DNA from: JBGTLA01 sp041744375
Lineage (GTDB): Bacteria > Actinomycetota > Acidimicrobiia > Spongiisociales > ZC4RG35
NCBI GenBank assembly: GCA_041744375.1
Contig: JBGTLA010000158.1
Span: 1-14,188, forward strand
Direction of reading: 5' to 3'
DNA: 14,188 nucleotides
In this document: piece after piece, positions 1 to 7,391 of the stretch
Position numbering within the stretch: the stretch's first letter is position 1
How the letters are laid out: every line of letters starts with the position of its first letter
Notes under the pieces: generated by a model
Told to the model about the DNA's origin: nothing
Databases searched by the model: none
What the model saw: the letters and a program-made list of their open reading frames with translations, nothing else
Position numbers and translations under genes: made by a program

Positions 1-372
1 AACAGGTCACCGCCACCGTCGTCGACATAACCCAACGCCCGCACCAAAAACGCCGCCATCTGACCCCGAGTCACGAAATCGTCAGGACAGAACCGGCTGT
101 TGGTGGGCGGGTTACAACCCCGGGTCACCCCCGCCGTTCCCAACCGGTCGATGTCACCTTCGAACACCGACGCGTCGTCGTCGTCGAACAGGTCACCGCC
201 ACCGTCGTCGGCGTAACCCAACGCCCGCACCAAGAACGCCGCCATCTGACCCCGCGTCACCCGATCGGTCGGACAGAACTCGGTGTTCGCCGGCGGGTTG
301 CAACCCCGGGTTATGCCCGCGTCGGCCAACCAGCAGATGTCATCCTCGAAGATGTTCGAAGAATCCACATCC
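1..372. repeat. Tandem 186-bp coding repeat encoding SLH units
   Basis: The sequence at position 1 recurs almost unchanged at position 187, a spacing of 186 bases or 62 codons. The best-conserved part covers about the first 75 bases of each unit. The repeat is in frame with the surface-protein gene on the minus strand and reflects duplication of SLH units rather than a non-coding element. It probably continues beyond the left edge, because the first unit is cut there. Confidence 0.8.
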
Positions 373-1658
373 GAGAAATCGTGAGTGCACGCACCCCCCG
401 GAGCCGGACCCGTCGTCCCCTCCCGATCCACCAGATAGAAGTCGAGTGAGCCACCGCTGTCTTCGGGGTCGAACGGCACCCGGGTGGCGAACGCCACGAA
501 CCGGCCGTCGCCCGAAAGGCTTGGCTCATACGTGGATCCACTGTGGGCATCGCCGGGTGACCCGTCGTTGTACACCGACACCACCTCTCCGACCTCGGTG
601 ACGCGGTCGAAGACGACGACGTCGTTGTACCCGTTGGCGGCCCCGTAGATGTCCTCCCACGCCGTGAAAGCCACATACCGTCCATCGTCGGAGATGACCG
701 GCAACGGATTCTGAGACGCGGCCGCGCCCCCGCCGGGGATCAGTTCGAGCAACCCGGCTTCGGCATCGAACACGAACACATCATTGGTGCTTGGTGTGTC
801 GCCGGGGACGTAGTTGGTGTCATGGGAGTTGAATGCGACAAAGCGCCCGTTGCCGGAGATCGCTACCACGGCGATTCGACTCTGAGGAGACTCACCACCC
901 AGTCGTGGGTTGGCGATCACCCAGTCCTCGGGATTGTCACGGTCGAAGAGAATCACATCGCGATTGCTCTCGAACTGAGCTGTGACGAACGCCACCCACC
1001 GGCCGTCGTCGGAGATGGCGGAGTGCTGACTCGTTGCAAAGTTGTGGATGCCATCGGTCACACGCGTGACATCGCCGGTCTGCAGGTCGAAGACGAATAC
1101 TCCCCCACCTCCAGGGACATCGTCGAAGTCCTGTCCGACGAACACCACGAAGCGGCCATTGCCCGACAGGGCGCCAACCGAGGCCACCGTTCCTTCCGCC
1201 CCATCACCCCGCACCACTCTCTGGATATCGCCGGTCTGGCGATCGACGACGAACATGTCGCCCCGAGCATTGGTGTCGCCGGAGACGAGGTTGGAGGCTG
1301 CCGAGTCGAACAACACGAAGCGGCCGTCGTTTGAGATGTCGACGGTGGTGGTTCCACTGACCCCGTTGCCCTGGACACCACCAGACGCGACGCTGACTCT
1401 CTCTATGGCTCCGGTGGTCATGTCCTTCACGAAGACATCGGAATGACCATTCGTGTCTCCCGCGACGAGCGTCGCTGAACTCGAGGTGAACGCCACGAAG
1501 CGCCCGTCGTCGGAGACCGCAGAAAACCCGTTACCGCCACTGCCAGAGCCATCGGAGGTAACGCTCACCCACGTGATGCTCTGGGCGGCGGCCGCGGCGG
1601 TGACCAGGCCCAGGATTCCGAACAGACCCACCAGTGCGGACAACTTCCAGAATCTCAT
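1..1658 (-). CDS. Secreted seven-repeat beta-propeller (PD40/TolB-like) protein with C-terminal SLH repeats, partial at 3' end
   Basis: The frame is open for 552 codons from ATG 1658 to the window edge, so the C-terminus is missing. Residues 1-25 look like a signal peptide (basic start, hydrophobic core, AAAAA-Q end). Seven repeats follow, each centred on a motif like S-D-D-G-R-F-V-A-F and ending in V-F-D plus a turn; they sit near residues 48, 109, 167, 216, 268, 323 and 382. Seven such repeats would close a seven-bladed propeller. From residue 427, SLH repeats of 62 residues follow (TRGQMAAFLVRALGY core), each with the Cys-bearing segment GCNPP...FCP. SLH domains usually attach proteins to the cell envelope, so this is probably a surface protein with a ligand-binding or structural propeller. 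Its ligand is unknown. The start is supported by GGAGGT five bases upstream. It is divergent from the LuxR-type regulator at 1817. Confidence 0.85.
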   Translation of the reverse strand, partial: MRFWKLSALVGLFGILGLVTAAAAAQSITWVSVTSDGSGSGGNGFSAVSDDGRFVAFTSSSATLVAGDTNGHSDVFVKDMTTGAIERVSVASGGVQGNGVSGTTTVDISNDGRFVLFDSAASNLVSGDTNARGDMFVVDRQTGDIQRVVRGDGAEGTVASVGALSGNGRFVVFVGQDFDDVPGGGGVFVFDLQTGDVTRVTDGIHNFATSQHSAISDDGRWVAFVTAQFESNRDVILFDRDNPEDWVIANPRLGGESPQSRIAVVAISGNGRFVAFNSHDTNYVPGDTPSTNDVFVFDAEAGLLELIPGGGAAASQNPLPVISDDGRYVAFTAWEDIYGAANGYNDVVVFDRVTEVGEVVSVYNDGSPGDAHSGSTYEPSLSGDGRFVAFATRVPFDPEDSGGSLDFYLVDREGTTGPAPGGACTHDFSDVDSSNIFEDDICWLADAGITRGCNPPANTEFCPTDRVTRGQMAAFLVRALGYADDGGGDLFDDDDASVFEGDIDRLGTAGVTRGCNPPTNSRFCPDDFVTRGQMAAFLVRALGYVDDGGGDL

Positions 1659-1707
1659 CTCTACCTCCGGTCATAGGTCCCACGAGGTGTGCGACCACGC
1701 TCGGCGG

Positions 1708-1736
1708 ACGCTAGAGCCCCGACCACTACGCGTCAC
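1708..1736 (-). promoter_or_regulatory. Candidate promoter of the surface-protein gene
   Basis: On the minus strand, GTGACG (1736-1731) lies 17 bases upstream of TAGCGT (1713-1708), resembling actinobacterial TTGAC / TANNNT boxes. It gives a leader of roughly 45 bases containing the GGAGGT ribosome site. The core CTAGCGTCC is shared with the hemH promoter candidate. Recognised by eye only. Confidence 0.35.
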
Positions 1737-1783
1737 CTTGACCGCTACTCGATTCTCGGTGGTGGGTTACTCATTTCTACGCT

Positions 1784-1809
1784 CGCCCGGGCCTCCCGGG
1801 GCGTAGGCT
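1784..1809 (+). promoter_or_regulatory. Candidate leaderless promoter and GC inverted repeat before the LuxR-type gene
   Basis: TAGGCT (1804-1809) fits the TANNNT -10 consensus and ends seven bases before GTG 1817. Transcription would then begin at or next to the start codon. No Shine-Dalgarno sequence is visible, which agrees with a leaderless message. Immediately upstream are two copies of the palindrome CCCGGG (1786-1791 and 1795-1800) separated by three bases. They could form a hairpin or an operator. No good -35 box is apparent, so expression may need an activator. Confidence 0.35.
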
Positions 1810-1816
1810 CACCGAA

Positions 1817-4402
1817 GTGCGATGGCCCTTCGTCAGCCGCGAAACCGAACTTGCCCACATTGGGAGCCTCCTCGACAACCGAACCAGCCTGGCGGTGCTA
1901 GGTCCAGTGGGAGTAGGGAAGACGCGTTTGCTCGACGAGGCTGTCTCGCCGCTCGATGGTCACGGGTACCGGGTACTGCGATTCGTCGCCACAGAGGCGA
2001 CGAAGGCTGTTCCGTACGCCCCTTTCATAGACCTCCTCCCAGCTGAGGCAGATGGACATGGCTTGTCACCCTTGAGGGGCGTTCTCCGGACGTTGGAAGA
2101 ACGGTCGAAGCCTCAAGGCGTCGTGCTCGCCGTAGACGACGCCCAACATCTGGACGACGGTTCACTCGCCCTCCTCAGCCACGTCGTCAATTCTCGGGTG
2201 GCCACCATCGCCATGACCGTTCGAAGCGATGGCCCGGTGGATCCTGGTCTAGCAGCACTATTGAGGGCCGAGCAGGTGGAAGGAGTCGATCTGAGGCCCT
2301 TCGATCGCTCCGAGTTTGGCCGATTGCTAACCGCCGTCCTCGGGGAGACCGATCCGGAAGTGGGGCACGAGTTGTGGCGTCTCAGCCAGGGAAACGTCCT
2401 GTTGCTGCGAGAGCTTGTCGAGGGATCCACCGGTCGTACGTTGGTGCGCGACGAGACTAGAAAGTGGCAGATCGTCGGGTCGTTGAGCAACTCTCCCCGC
2501 CTGTCCGTGCTGATAGGCGAGCGCTTGTTCGCCCTGGATGACACCGATCGGCTTGCGATCGAATTCGCAGCCATTGGGGCTCCCCTCCCCATCCTGCTCC
2601 TGGAAGAACTCATAGGCGCAGATGTGGTGGAGCGACTAGAAGCGGGGGACCTCCTCACCACGATCACCGACGGTAATGGCGTCATGGTCAGACCAGGCCA
2701 TCCGATATTCGGCGAGGTCATGGCTTCTAATTTGCCCCCCGCTCGACTTCGCCGCCTGAAGTCTCTACTCGTTCAAGCTGCCTCCAAGATGAACATGGCA
2801 CCCGGTCTGGATCCGCTCCGGCTGGCAATCTGGCAGCACGAGTCAGGGGTGGTGGCCACACCCGACATAGCAATCCGGGGAGCCGCCCTCGCCTTGGGGC
2901 GTCAGGATGCACGCCTCGCGGAGCGCCTAGCCCGCTCGGTCGCCGATCGGTCGGCTCTTGCCAGCATCCTGTTGGGGCGGGCATTGAGCCAACAAGCACG
3001 TTATGACGAAGCTGAGCAAGTCCTGTCGGCGATCGAACCGGCTCGTCTCGACGGGAACGAGGGGGAACTGGCATCGGCGCGTGCCCAGAACCTCTCCTTC
3101 GGACTAAATCGTGTCGGTGAGGCCGTTCAGCTCCTCAAGGAGGTGGCGGCCCAGGTCGACGATCTGGTGATGCAGGGGCGTCTCGATGCCGAACGAGGCG
3201 TTATCTCGGCCATCCCCGGCGACTTTCGGGAGACCTTTCGCGCAGCCCGTTCGGTCATCGAAAACCCAGACGCTACGGGAGCTGCTCAGGCATCGGCTTA
3301 CGTCAGCCTGACCCTGGCTCAAGCTATGACCGGAGATTGCGCGGGACTGAACGCCACCCTTGCCGCAGGGCTCCAGGCAGCACGGGCGGCGGCCGACGAC
3401 CTTCCTCTGGCCCAAGACCAGATCCTGATAATGCACCTGCAATCGCTGATGGCCGAGGGTCGAGTGACGGAAGCCATTGAACTGGCGGAGGGTCGCATCG
3501 AGAACGTCAGCGAGTCCGGGGTCATGGGCGGGACTTGGCTTTGCCAGCTGGGCCACACCTACGAGATGGCCGGCCGGCTGAAAGCGGCGCGCCAGACCCT
3601 AGAACGAGCATCGACGACGCTGCACGACTTCGATCCATTCCAGCTCAGACTGCAGGCGGCGGGCAGCCTGGCCCTGGCAGCCGGTGAGCTGGGCGACGAG
3701 CTGCCGGGCATGGAGTTGGCGGAAATCGAGATTCACCACCCTCAACCTCGCATCGGTCTCTTCGTCGCAAGGGGCGTGGCCTCGAGTCTGGCGCTCCGGG
3801 GTGACCTCCACGCGGCAGCTCAGATGACGGCCCAATCGGGCGAGGAGGGCCTCGGCGGCCAACACACGACGTTGAGCGTTTGGACTCTCCACGACTCGAC
3901 CCGATTCGGGTATCCGGGAAGGGTTGTCGAGCTGCTGGACGAGGCAGTCGATCACTCCAAGGGCGCGGTTCTGATCGAGATGGTGGCCGACGTGGCTCAT
4001 GCCCTCGTCGATGAGGACGGGGTGAAGCTTCTAGTGCTCGCTCGGCGCCTCGCCGCCGCAGGTGCGTACTTGTGGGCAGCAGATGCGTCCGCTCAATCCG
4101 CCACCTTGCACACCCACGCAAGCCGCCCGGTGGATGCGGCGCGCGCCGCCTTCCTATCCAGGTGCTGGGAGAGCCGATGTGGTGCACCCTCCACTCCTGC
4201 CCTGCGGGCGCGGCCCAACCCAGTGACCACCAGGGAGATGGAGATCGGTCTGGAAGCTGGCGCCGGGATCGCCAGCCGAGACATAGCTCTCAGCCGCTTC
4301 ATCTCAACCCGAACGGTCGACAACCACCTCGGGTCGGTCTACCGAAAACTCGGCATCGGCTCAAGAGAAGAGTTGAGGGCATTCCTGGCTGGAGTTGCAT
4401 AA
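1817..4402 (+). CDS. LuxR-family ATPase transcriptional regulator (LAL/MalT-like)
   Basis: This 861-residue protein has the layout of large LuxR-type ATP-binding regulators. An N-terminal AAA/STAND-like ATPase carries a Walker A motif GPVGVGKT (29-36) and a Walker B segment VVLAVDDAQ (102-110). A long helical, Ala/Leu-rich middle of about residues 330-780 looks like TPR-type repeats. A C-terminal LuxR/GerE helix-turn-helix covers about 801-861, with TTREMEI, a recognition-helix region SRFISTRTVDNHL and YRKLGIGSREEL. In this family ligand or protein sensing by the middle region is coupled to ATP-dependent activation, but the signal here is unknown. The GTG start at 1817 lies seven bases after a TANNNT box and has no ribosome site. 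It is divergent from the propeller/SLH gene, which makes that gene a candidate target by inference only. Length is normal for the family and no damage is seen. Confidence 0.88.
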   Translation: MRWPFVSRETELAHIGSLLDNRTSLAVLGPVGVGKTRLLDEAVSPLDGHGYRVLRFVATEATKAVPYAPFIDLLPAEADGHGLSPLRGVLRTLEERSKPQGVVLAVDDAQHLDDGSLALLSHVVNSRVATIAMTVRSDGPVDPGLAALLRAEQVEGVDLRPFDRSEFGRLLTAVLGETDPEVGHELWRLSQGNVLLLRELVEGSTGRTLVRDETRKWQIVGSLSNSPRLSVLIGERLFALDDTDRLAIEFAAIGAPLPILLLEELIGADVVERLEAGDLLTTITDGNGVMVRPGHPIFGEVMASNLPPARLRRLKSLLVQAASKMNMAPGLDPLRLAIWQHESGVVATPDIAIRGAALALGRQDARLAERLARSVADRSALASILLGRALSQQARYDEAEQVLSAIEPARLDGNEGELASARAQNLSFGLNRVGEAVQLLKEVAAQVDDLVMQGRLDAERGVISAIPGDFRETFRAARSVIENPDATGAAQASAYVSLTLAQAMTGDCAGLNATLAAGLQAARAAADDLPLAQDQILIMHLQSLMAEGRVTEAIELAEGRIENVSESGVMGGTWLCQLGHTYEMAGRLKAARQTLERASTTLHDFDPFQLRLQAAGSLALAAGELGDELPGMELAEIEIHHPQPRIGLFVARGVASSLALRGDLHAAAQMTAQSGEEGLGGQHTTLSVWTLHDSTRFGYPGRVVELLDEAVDHSKGAVLIEMVADVAHALVDEDGVKLLVLARRLAAAGAYLWAADASAQSATLHTHASRPVDAARAAFLSRCWESRCGAPSTPALRARPNPVTTREMEIGLEAGAGIASRDIALSRFISTRTVDNHLGSVYRKLGIGSREELRAFLAGVA

Positions 4403-4610
4403 CAATGGAAGCCCGACCACCAACTCGGCAAAATCCGCGATAGGAGGACTGGTGTCGATGCGGCGAGACACTGATTCGAAGGGCCCTCATCGACGGGCGA
4501 TCCGGCCGGTGCCGCCGCCGCCATCATGACTGCCCTGAAGCCGATTCCGCCCGGAAACTACCTCGACCGTCACAGGAGCGCGGGGGCGACCCACAGAACG
4601 GATTCTGCGC
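4403..4610. other. Convergent intergenic region between the LuxR-type gene and hemF
   Basis: These 208 bases separate two converging genes. I see no clear rho-independent terminator (no stable stem followed by a T run). The only signal is AGGAGG at 4442-4447 placed four bases before GTG 4452, which opens a 25-codon frame closed by TGA at 4527-4529. The deduced peptide is basic and ends in a run of prolines. With no homology or further support it is recorded here and not as a gene. Confidence 0.5.
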
Positions 4611-5486
4611 TCACCATGCCCGGGGCTCACCGCGCACGAAGTCCAAGAGCTCCTGCTCCCGGGAGTCAGGCTCGGCCCGAAAGGTCTCGTCCCAACGGGC
4701 CCGGGGCGGAAGGGAGGCGAGAATGGACGCCGCACGGCCACCCGTCTCCAAGCCGAATCGTGTCCCCCGGTCCCACACGAGGTTGAACTCCACATAACGG
4801 CCTCGGCGCAATTCGTGCCAGCGATCTTGGGCCGGGCCGAAGGGTGCTCGCCCCCTCGCCTCGAGGATGGGCAGGTAAGCATCGACGAGCAAGGCGCCCA
4901 GATCCTGTTGGAACTCCCACACCGCCTCGAGGCTGTCGGTGAGATGGTCGAAAAAGATCCCACCCACTCCACGCGCTTCGCCCCGGTGGGGGAGGAAGAA
5001 GTATCGGTCACACTCCGTCTTCCATCCGGCGTGATCGGCCACGTCGTGACGGTCACAGACGGAGCGAAGGCTGCCATGGAAGTGGCGAGCGTCGTCTGCA
5101 TCGAGATAGTACGGGGTGAGATCGGCGCCCCCACCGAACCATGCTCCCGTGTCAGTTTCGAAGTAGCGGAGATTGGCGTGAAAGGTAGGCGCATGGGGGT
5201 TGCGGGGGTGGACGATGGTGGAGATCCCGGTGGCATAGAAGTGTGTGCCCCGAGAAGCCATCCGCTCGGTCATGGCGGGGGGCGTCTCACCCCACACTGC
5301 TGAGAGGTTGACAGCCGCGCGTTCGACGAGACCGTCGCCGGCCATCGTCCAGCTGTCGCCTCCTCCGCCCCCCGCCCGATCCCATTTCTCCTTGTCCAGG
5401 TGTGCGGCGCCGTCCAGACGTCCGAGAGCTGCAGCCAAGGTGGCTTGCACATTCCGGTAACCGTCCTCGAGCTCGGACCGCTTCAT
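4611..5486 (-). CDS. hemF: Oxygen-dependent coproporphyrinogen III oxidase
   Basis: HemF converts coproporphyrinogen III to protoporphyrinogen IX by two O2-dependent oxidative decarboxylations in the cytoplasm. The 291-residue product matches the family nearly end to end. It has AGGGGG near residue 40, HPRNPHAPTFHAN (93-105) including the His of the active-site HAN segment, WFGGGADLTPYY (116-127), GVGGIFFD (173-180), and the signature RGRYVEFNLVWDRGT (228-242) followed by FGLETGGR. Usual length is about 300 residues, so it looks complete and functional. ATG 5486 is preferred because GGTGG lies five bases upstream; an in-frame GTG at 5495 would add three residues. It is divergent from the F420-enzyme gene, with only 26 bases between starts, and close to hemH, so a shared haem role is likely. 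Confidence 0.95.
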   Translation of the reverse strand: MKRSELEDGYRNVQATLAAALGRLDGAAHLDKEKWDRAGGGGGDSWTMAGDGLVERAAVNLSAVWGETPPAMTERMASRGTHFYATGISTIVHPRNPHAPTFHANLRYFETDTGAWFGGGADLTPYYLDADDARHFHGSLRSVCDRHDVADHAGWKTECDRYFFLPHRGEARGVGGIFFDHLTDSLEAVWEFQQDLGALLVDAYLPILEARGRAPFGPAQDRWHELRRGRYVEFNLVWDRGTRFGLETGGRAASILASLPPRARWDETFRAEPDSREQELLDFVRGEPRAW

Positions 5487-5498
5487 GCTCGCCACCGG

Positions 5499-5504
5499 TA
5501 GGCT
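5499..5504 (+). promoter_or_regulatory. Candidate leaderless -10 box of the F420-enzyme gene
   Basis: TAGGCT ends eight bases before GTG 5513, and no Shine-Dalgarno sequence is present. The same hexamer, preceded by G, stands in almost the same position before the LuxR-type gene (1804-1809). Any -35 element would fall inside the 5' end of hemF on the other strand, so the two promoters probably overlap. Confidence 0.4.
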
Positions 5505-5512
5505 GGCGAGCC

Positions 5513-5884
5513 GTGCTCAAGCCCGCTCAGATCGCCTTTCTGACCGAGCGACACCTCGGAACCCTGACAACGTTGCGCCGCAACGGCACCCCGCACGTCG
5601 TGGCCATTGCCTTCACCTATGACACCTCCGCCGGACTGGTCCGCATCATCACACGACGTGGCTCGGTCAAGGTCACCAATGTCGAGAACAATCCCCGGGC
5701 AGTGGTGTGCCAGGTCGACGGGCCGCGCTGGCTCTCCCTCGAAGGTAACGCGCTGGCCACGGATCAACCCGATCGGGTCCAGGCGGCGGTTACCGCCTAC
5801 GAACGTCGCTACCGGCCCGCCTCCCCGAACCCCGAGCGGGTGGCGATCGAGATAACGGTCGACCGGGTGATGGGTCGCGCCTGA
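5513..5884 (+). CDS. F420-dependent oxidoreductase of the PPOX/split-barrel family, close to mycobacterial biliverdin reductase
   Basis: The 123-residue product is a small split beta-barrel flavin/F420-binding protein. It matches, from memory, the mycobacterial F420-dependent biliverdin reductase Rv2074 over almost its whole length. Shared segments include LxERHLxxLTTLR (9-21), PHVVA near 26-30, a G-S-x-K phosphate-contact segment near residue 50, QVDGxRWLSLEG near 65-76, YxxRYRxxxPNPxRV and the closing I-x-V-D-R-V-M-G. Such enzymes use reduced F420 to reduce biliverdin or related molecules. Lying between hemF and hemH, a tetrapyrrole substrate is plausible, although no haem oxygenase is visible here. 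The GTG start is chosen because homology begins there and a TANNNT box lies eight bases upstream. The family also has members of unknown substrate, so the exact reaction is less certain than the family. Confidence 0.85.
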   Translation: MLKPAQIAFLTERHLGTLTTLRRNGTPHVVAIAFTYDTSAGLVRIITRRGSVKVTNVENNPRAVVCQVDGPRWLSLEGNALATDQPDRVQAAVTAYERRYRPASPNPERVAIEITVDRVMGRA

Positions 5885-5907
5885 GCCCCACGAGGCCGAA
5901 AGGTCGG

Positions 5908-6939
5908 TCATTGCGCCGCCTGCACGAGCCTGGTCACTGCCTCAACCCACGCCGGCTCGGCATTCAGACAGGGGACGAGAAGGAAGGCCTCGCCACCCAA
6001 GCCCTCCCATTGGGCACGTCCCCGGATCCCGATCTCTTCAAGCGTCTCCAAACAGTCGGCCGTGAACGACGGGGTGACAACGGCCAGGCGGCGTACCCCC
6101 CGGTCGTACAACCGGGGCAGCTCTTTGTCTGTGTAAGGCTCGATCCACTTCTGACCGGCGAGACGCGACTGAAAGGTGGTGGTGTATTCACTCTCCGCCA
6201 GACCGAGATGGGCAACGACACCCCGGGTGGTCGCATACGACTGGGCCCTGTAACAAAACCGATTGGCCTCGGTGATGGAACTACAACACGATTCCGACGC
6301 CAGACACCACTCTCCGGTGGCATCGCTCTTGCGGATCTGCTTCTCGGGGAGGCCGTGATAACTGAACAGGACATGATCCGGAGCGAAACCCTCCAGATGA
6401 AAGCGGACGGTCTCGGCCACCGCCCGACTGAAGCCGTCGTCGTCGTAGAACGCTCCGACTGTTGCTACCTCAGGGACGTTCCAACGCCGCCCGATCTCAA
6501 CCAGGGCGGCCTCGATAGCCGACCCCGTGGATGCGGACGCGTACTGGGGAAAGAGTGGCAGAACGACTACCTTCTCGCAGCCGGCGGCCAGCAACTGGGC
6601 CACACCGGATGCGAGCGACGGCTCCTGGTATCGCATAGCGACGGCGACCCGAAAGCCGTCACCCAGACGTTCGCTCACACCGTCGGCGAGGGCCTGAGTG
6701 AAGATCGTCAGTGGCGAGCCGTCCTCTGTCCAGATCTGGCTGTAGGCGTGCGCCGACCTTCTCGGGCGGAACGGGAGGATCACGGCGTTGAGGAGCAAGG
6801 CCCGGGCCGGTGCCGGAAGATCGATGACGCGCCGGTCGCTCAGGAACTCGCGCAGGTAGGTGCGGACATCTGACACCGCGGGCGACTTGGGGGTGCCGAG
6901 CTGGATGAGCAGCACCCCGACCGGTGGGGAGTAGGCCAT
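5908..6939 (-). CDS. hemH: Ferrochelatase with an internal four-cysteine segment
   Basis: Ferrochelatase inserts Fe2+ into a porphyrin, the last or near-last step of haem synthesis. The 343-residue product shows GVLLIQLGTPKSP at the N-terminus, YGSP-like EDGSPL near 75, LPLFPQYASASTGS (127-140), the catalytic His in LFSYHGLPEKQIRK (His about 195) and TADCLETLEEI near 294-304 with the conserved Glu. Between the catalytic His and the C-terminal domain are Cys at about 212, 218, 219 and 229, a pattern known from ferrochelatases of Myxococcus and Bdellovibrio type that bind a [2Fe-2S] cluster. With hemF adjacent, protoporphyrin IX is the likelier substrate than coproporphyrin. ATG 6939 is chosen because TAGCGT lies seven bases upstream (leaderless) and homology begins shortly after; an in-frame GTG at 6972 would add 11 residues of poor quality. 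Confidence 0.95.
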   Translation of the reverse strand: MAYSPPVGVLLIQLGTPKSPAVSDVRTYLREFLSDRRVIDLPAPARALLLNAVILPFRPRRSAHAYSQIWTEDGSPLTIFTQALADGVSERLGDGFRVAVAMRYQEPSLASGVAQLLAAGCEKVVVLPLFPQYASASTGSAIEAALVEIGRRWNVPEVATVGAFYDDDGFSRAVAETVRFHLEGFAPDHVLFSYHGLPEKQIRKSDATGEWCLASESCCSSITEANRFCYRAQSYATTRGVVAHLGLAESEYTTTFQSRLAGQKWIEPYTDKELPRLYDRGVRRLAVVTPSFTADCLETLEEIGIRGRAQWEGLGGEAFLLVPCLNAEPAWVEAVTRLVQAAQ

Positions 6940-6946
6940 GGCGTGG

Positions 6947-6952
6947 ACGCTA
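6947..6952 (-). promoter_or_regulatory. Candidate leaderless -10 box of hemH
   Basis: On the minus strand TAGCGT ends seven bases before ATG 6939. No ribosome site is seen. The context TCTAGCGTCC also occurs at the proposed promoter of the surface-protein gene (1708-1713). This suggests hemH has its own promoter and is not only read from the upstream respiratory operon. Confidence 0.4.
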
Positions 6953-6962
6953 GATCCGCTCC

Positions 6963-7008
6963 GTCCCGACACCGAGTCGGAAGAGACGGGACAGCCGACA
7001 CCCGGCTG
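6963..7008 (-). terminator. Possible terminator/hairpin cluster at the end of the respiratory operon
   Basis: CAGCCG (6992-6997) and CGGCTG (7003-7008) form a six-base-pair stem with a five-base loop, 24 bases after the last operon gene. A second inverted pair, GTCCCG (6963-6968) and CGGGAC (6987-6992), encloses a smaller stem. There is no clean T run, only a pyrimidine-rich stretch, so termination is uncertain and pausing or mRNA end protection is possible. Confidence 0.3.
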
Positions 7009-7031
7009 CGAGACGCGCCCGGGGGACGAAA

Positions 7032-7391
7032 CTACGGTTTGCGCTCTTGGACTTCTTCGTATTGCTTCAGGCCGACGAGAAAGGCGGCGAAGATGATGGC
7101 CGAGACGATCATGTAGGTCAGGGGGATGATGCGGATCTCGAAGGCGTTGAGGCCCTCAATGTTCTCGGGCCGGGGTCCGCGCGGGGCATAGAGAACGAAC
7201 AGCAGCGAACCGATCGTCAGCCATCCGAAGATCCCCGCCCCCGTGACGAGAAACGCCAGCTTCTTGGCGAGGTTGGTCCAGGTGAGCAGGAAGATACTTC
7301 CATAGAAGACGATGATCGAGGCGATCGTCAGAATCACCCCGGTCACGAACAAATTGGCCGACAGTAACGACCGCATGAACTCGCGAATCAC
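7032..7391 (-). CDS. Three-helix membrane protein, last gene of the bc-complex operon, function unknown
   Basis: The 119-residue product is not one I recognise. It has three hydrophobic segments at about 12-36, 43-68 and 88-108, short loops, and a charged C-terminal tail (KQYEEVQERKP). There are no Cys or His motifs for haem or metal. GTG 7391 is chosen because GGAGGT stands six bases upstream (7403-7398), inside the end of the cytochrome c gene. The stop codon of that gene overlaps this start (GTGA), which implies translational coupling and a subunit made in step with the complex. By position it is likely a small accessory or assembly subunit of the quinol:cytochrome c reductase. An in-frame ATG six codons into the gene is a less likely start. 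Confidence 0.8.
   Translation of the reverse strand: MIREFMRSLLSANLFVTGVILTIASIIVFYGSIFLLTWTNLAKKLAFLVTGAGIFGWLTIGSLLFVLYAPRGPRPENIEGLNAFEIRIIPLTYMIVSAIIFAAFLVGLKQYEEVQERKP

Noticed and set aside
1..372. Direct repeats resembling a CRISPR or satellite array
   Set aside because: The 186-base period is a multiple of three, lies in frame within the surface-protein gene and encodes SLH units. There are no short repeats with unique spacers.
5885..5907. Terminator between the converging F420-enzyme gene and hemH
   Set aside because: Only a four-base-pair stem (CCGA/TCGG) fits in 23 bases and no T run follows.
5911..6873. Long open frame opposite hemH
   Set aside because: It is antisense to a clear ferrochelatase and its product has no recognisable domain. 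High GC readily keeps the opposite strand open.
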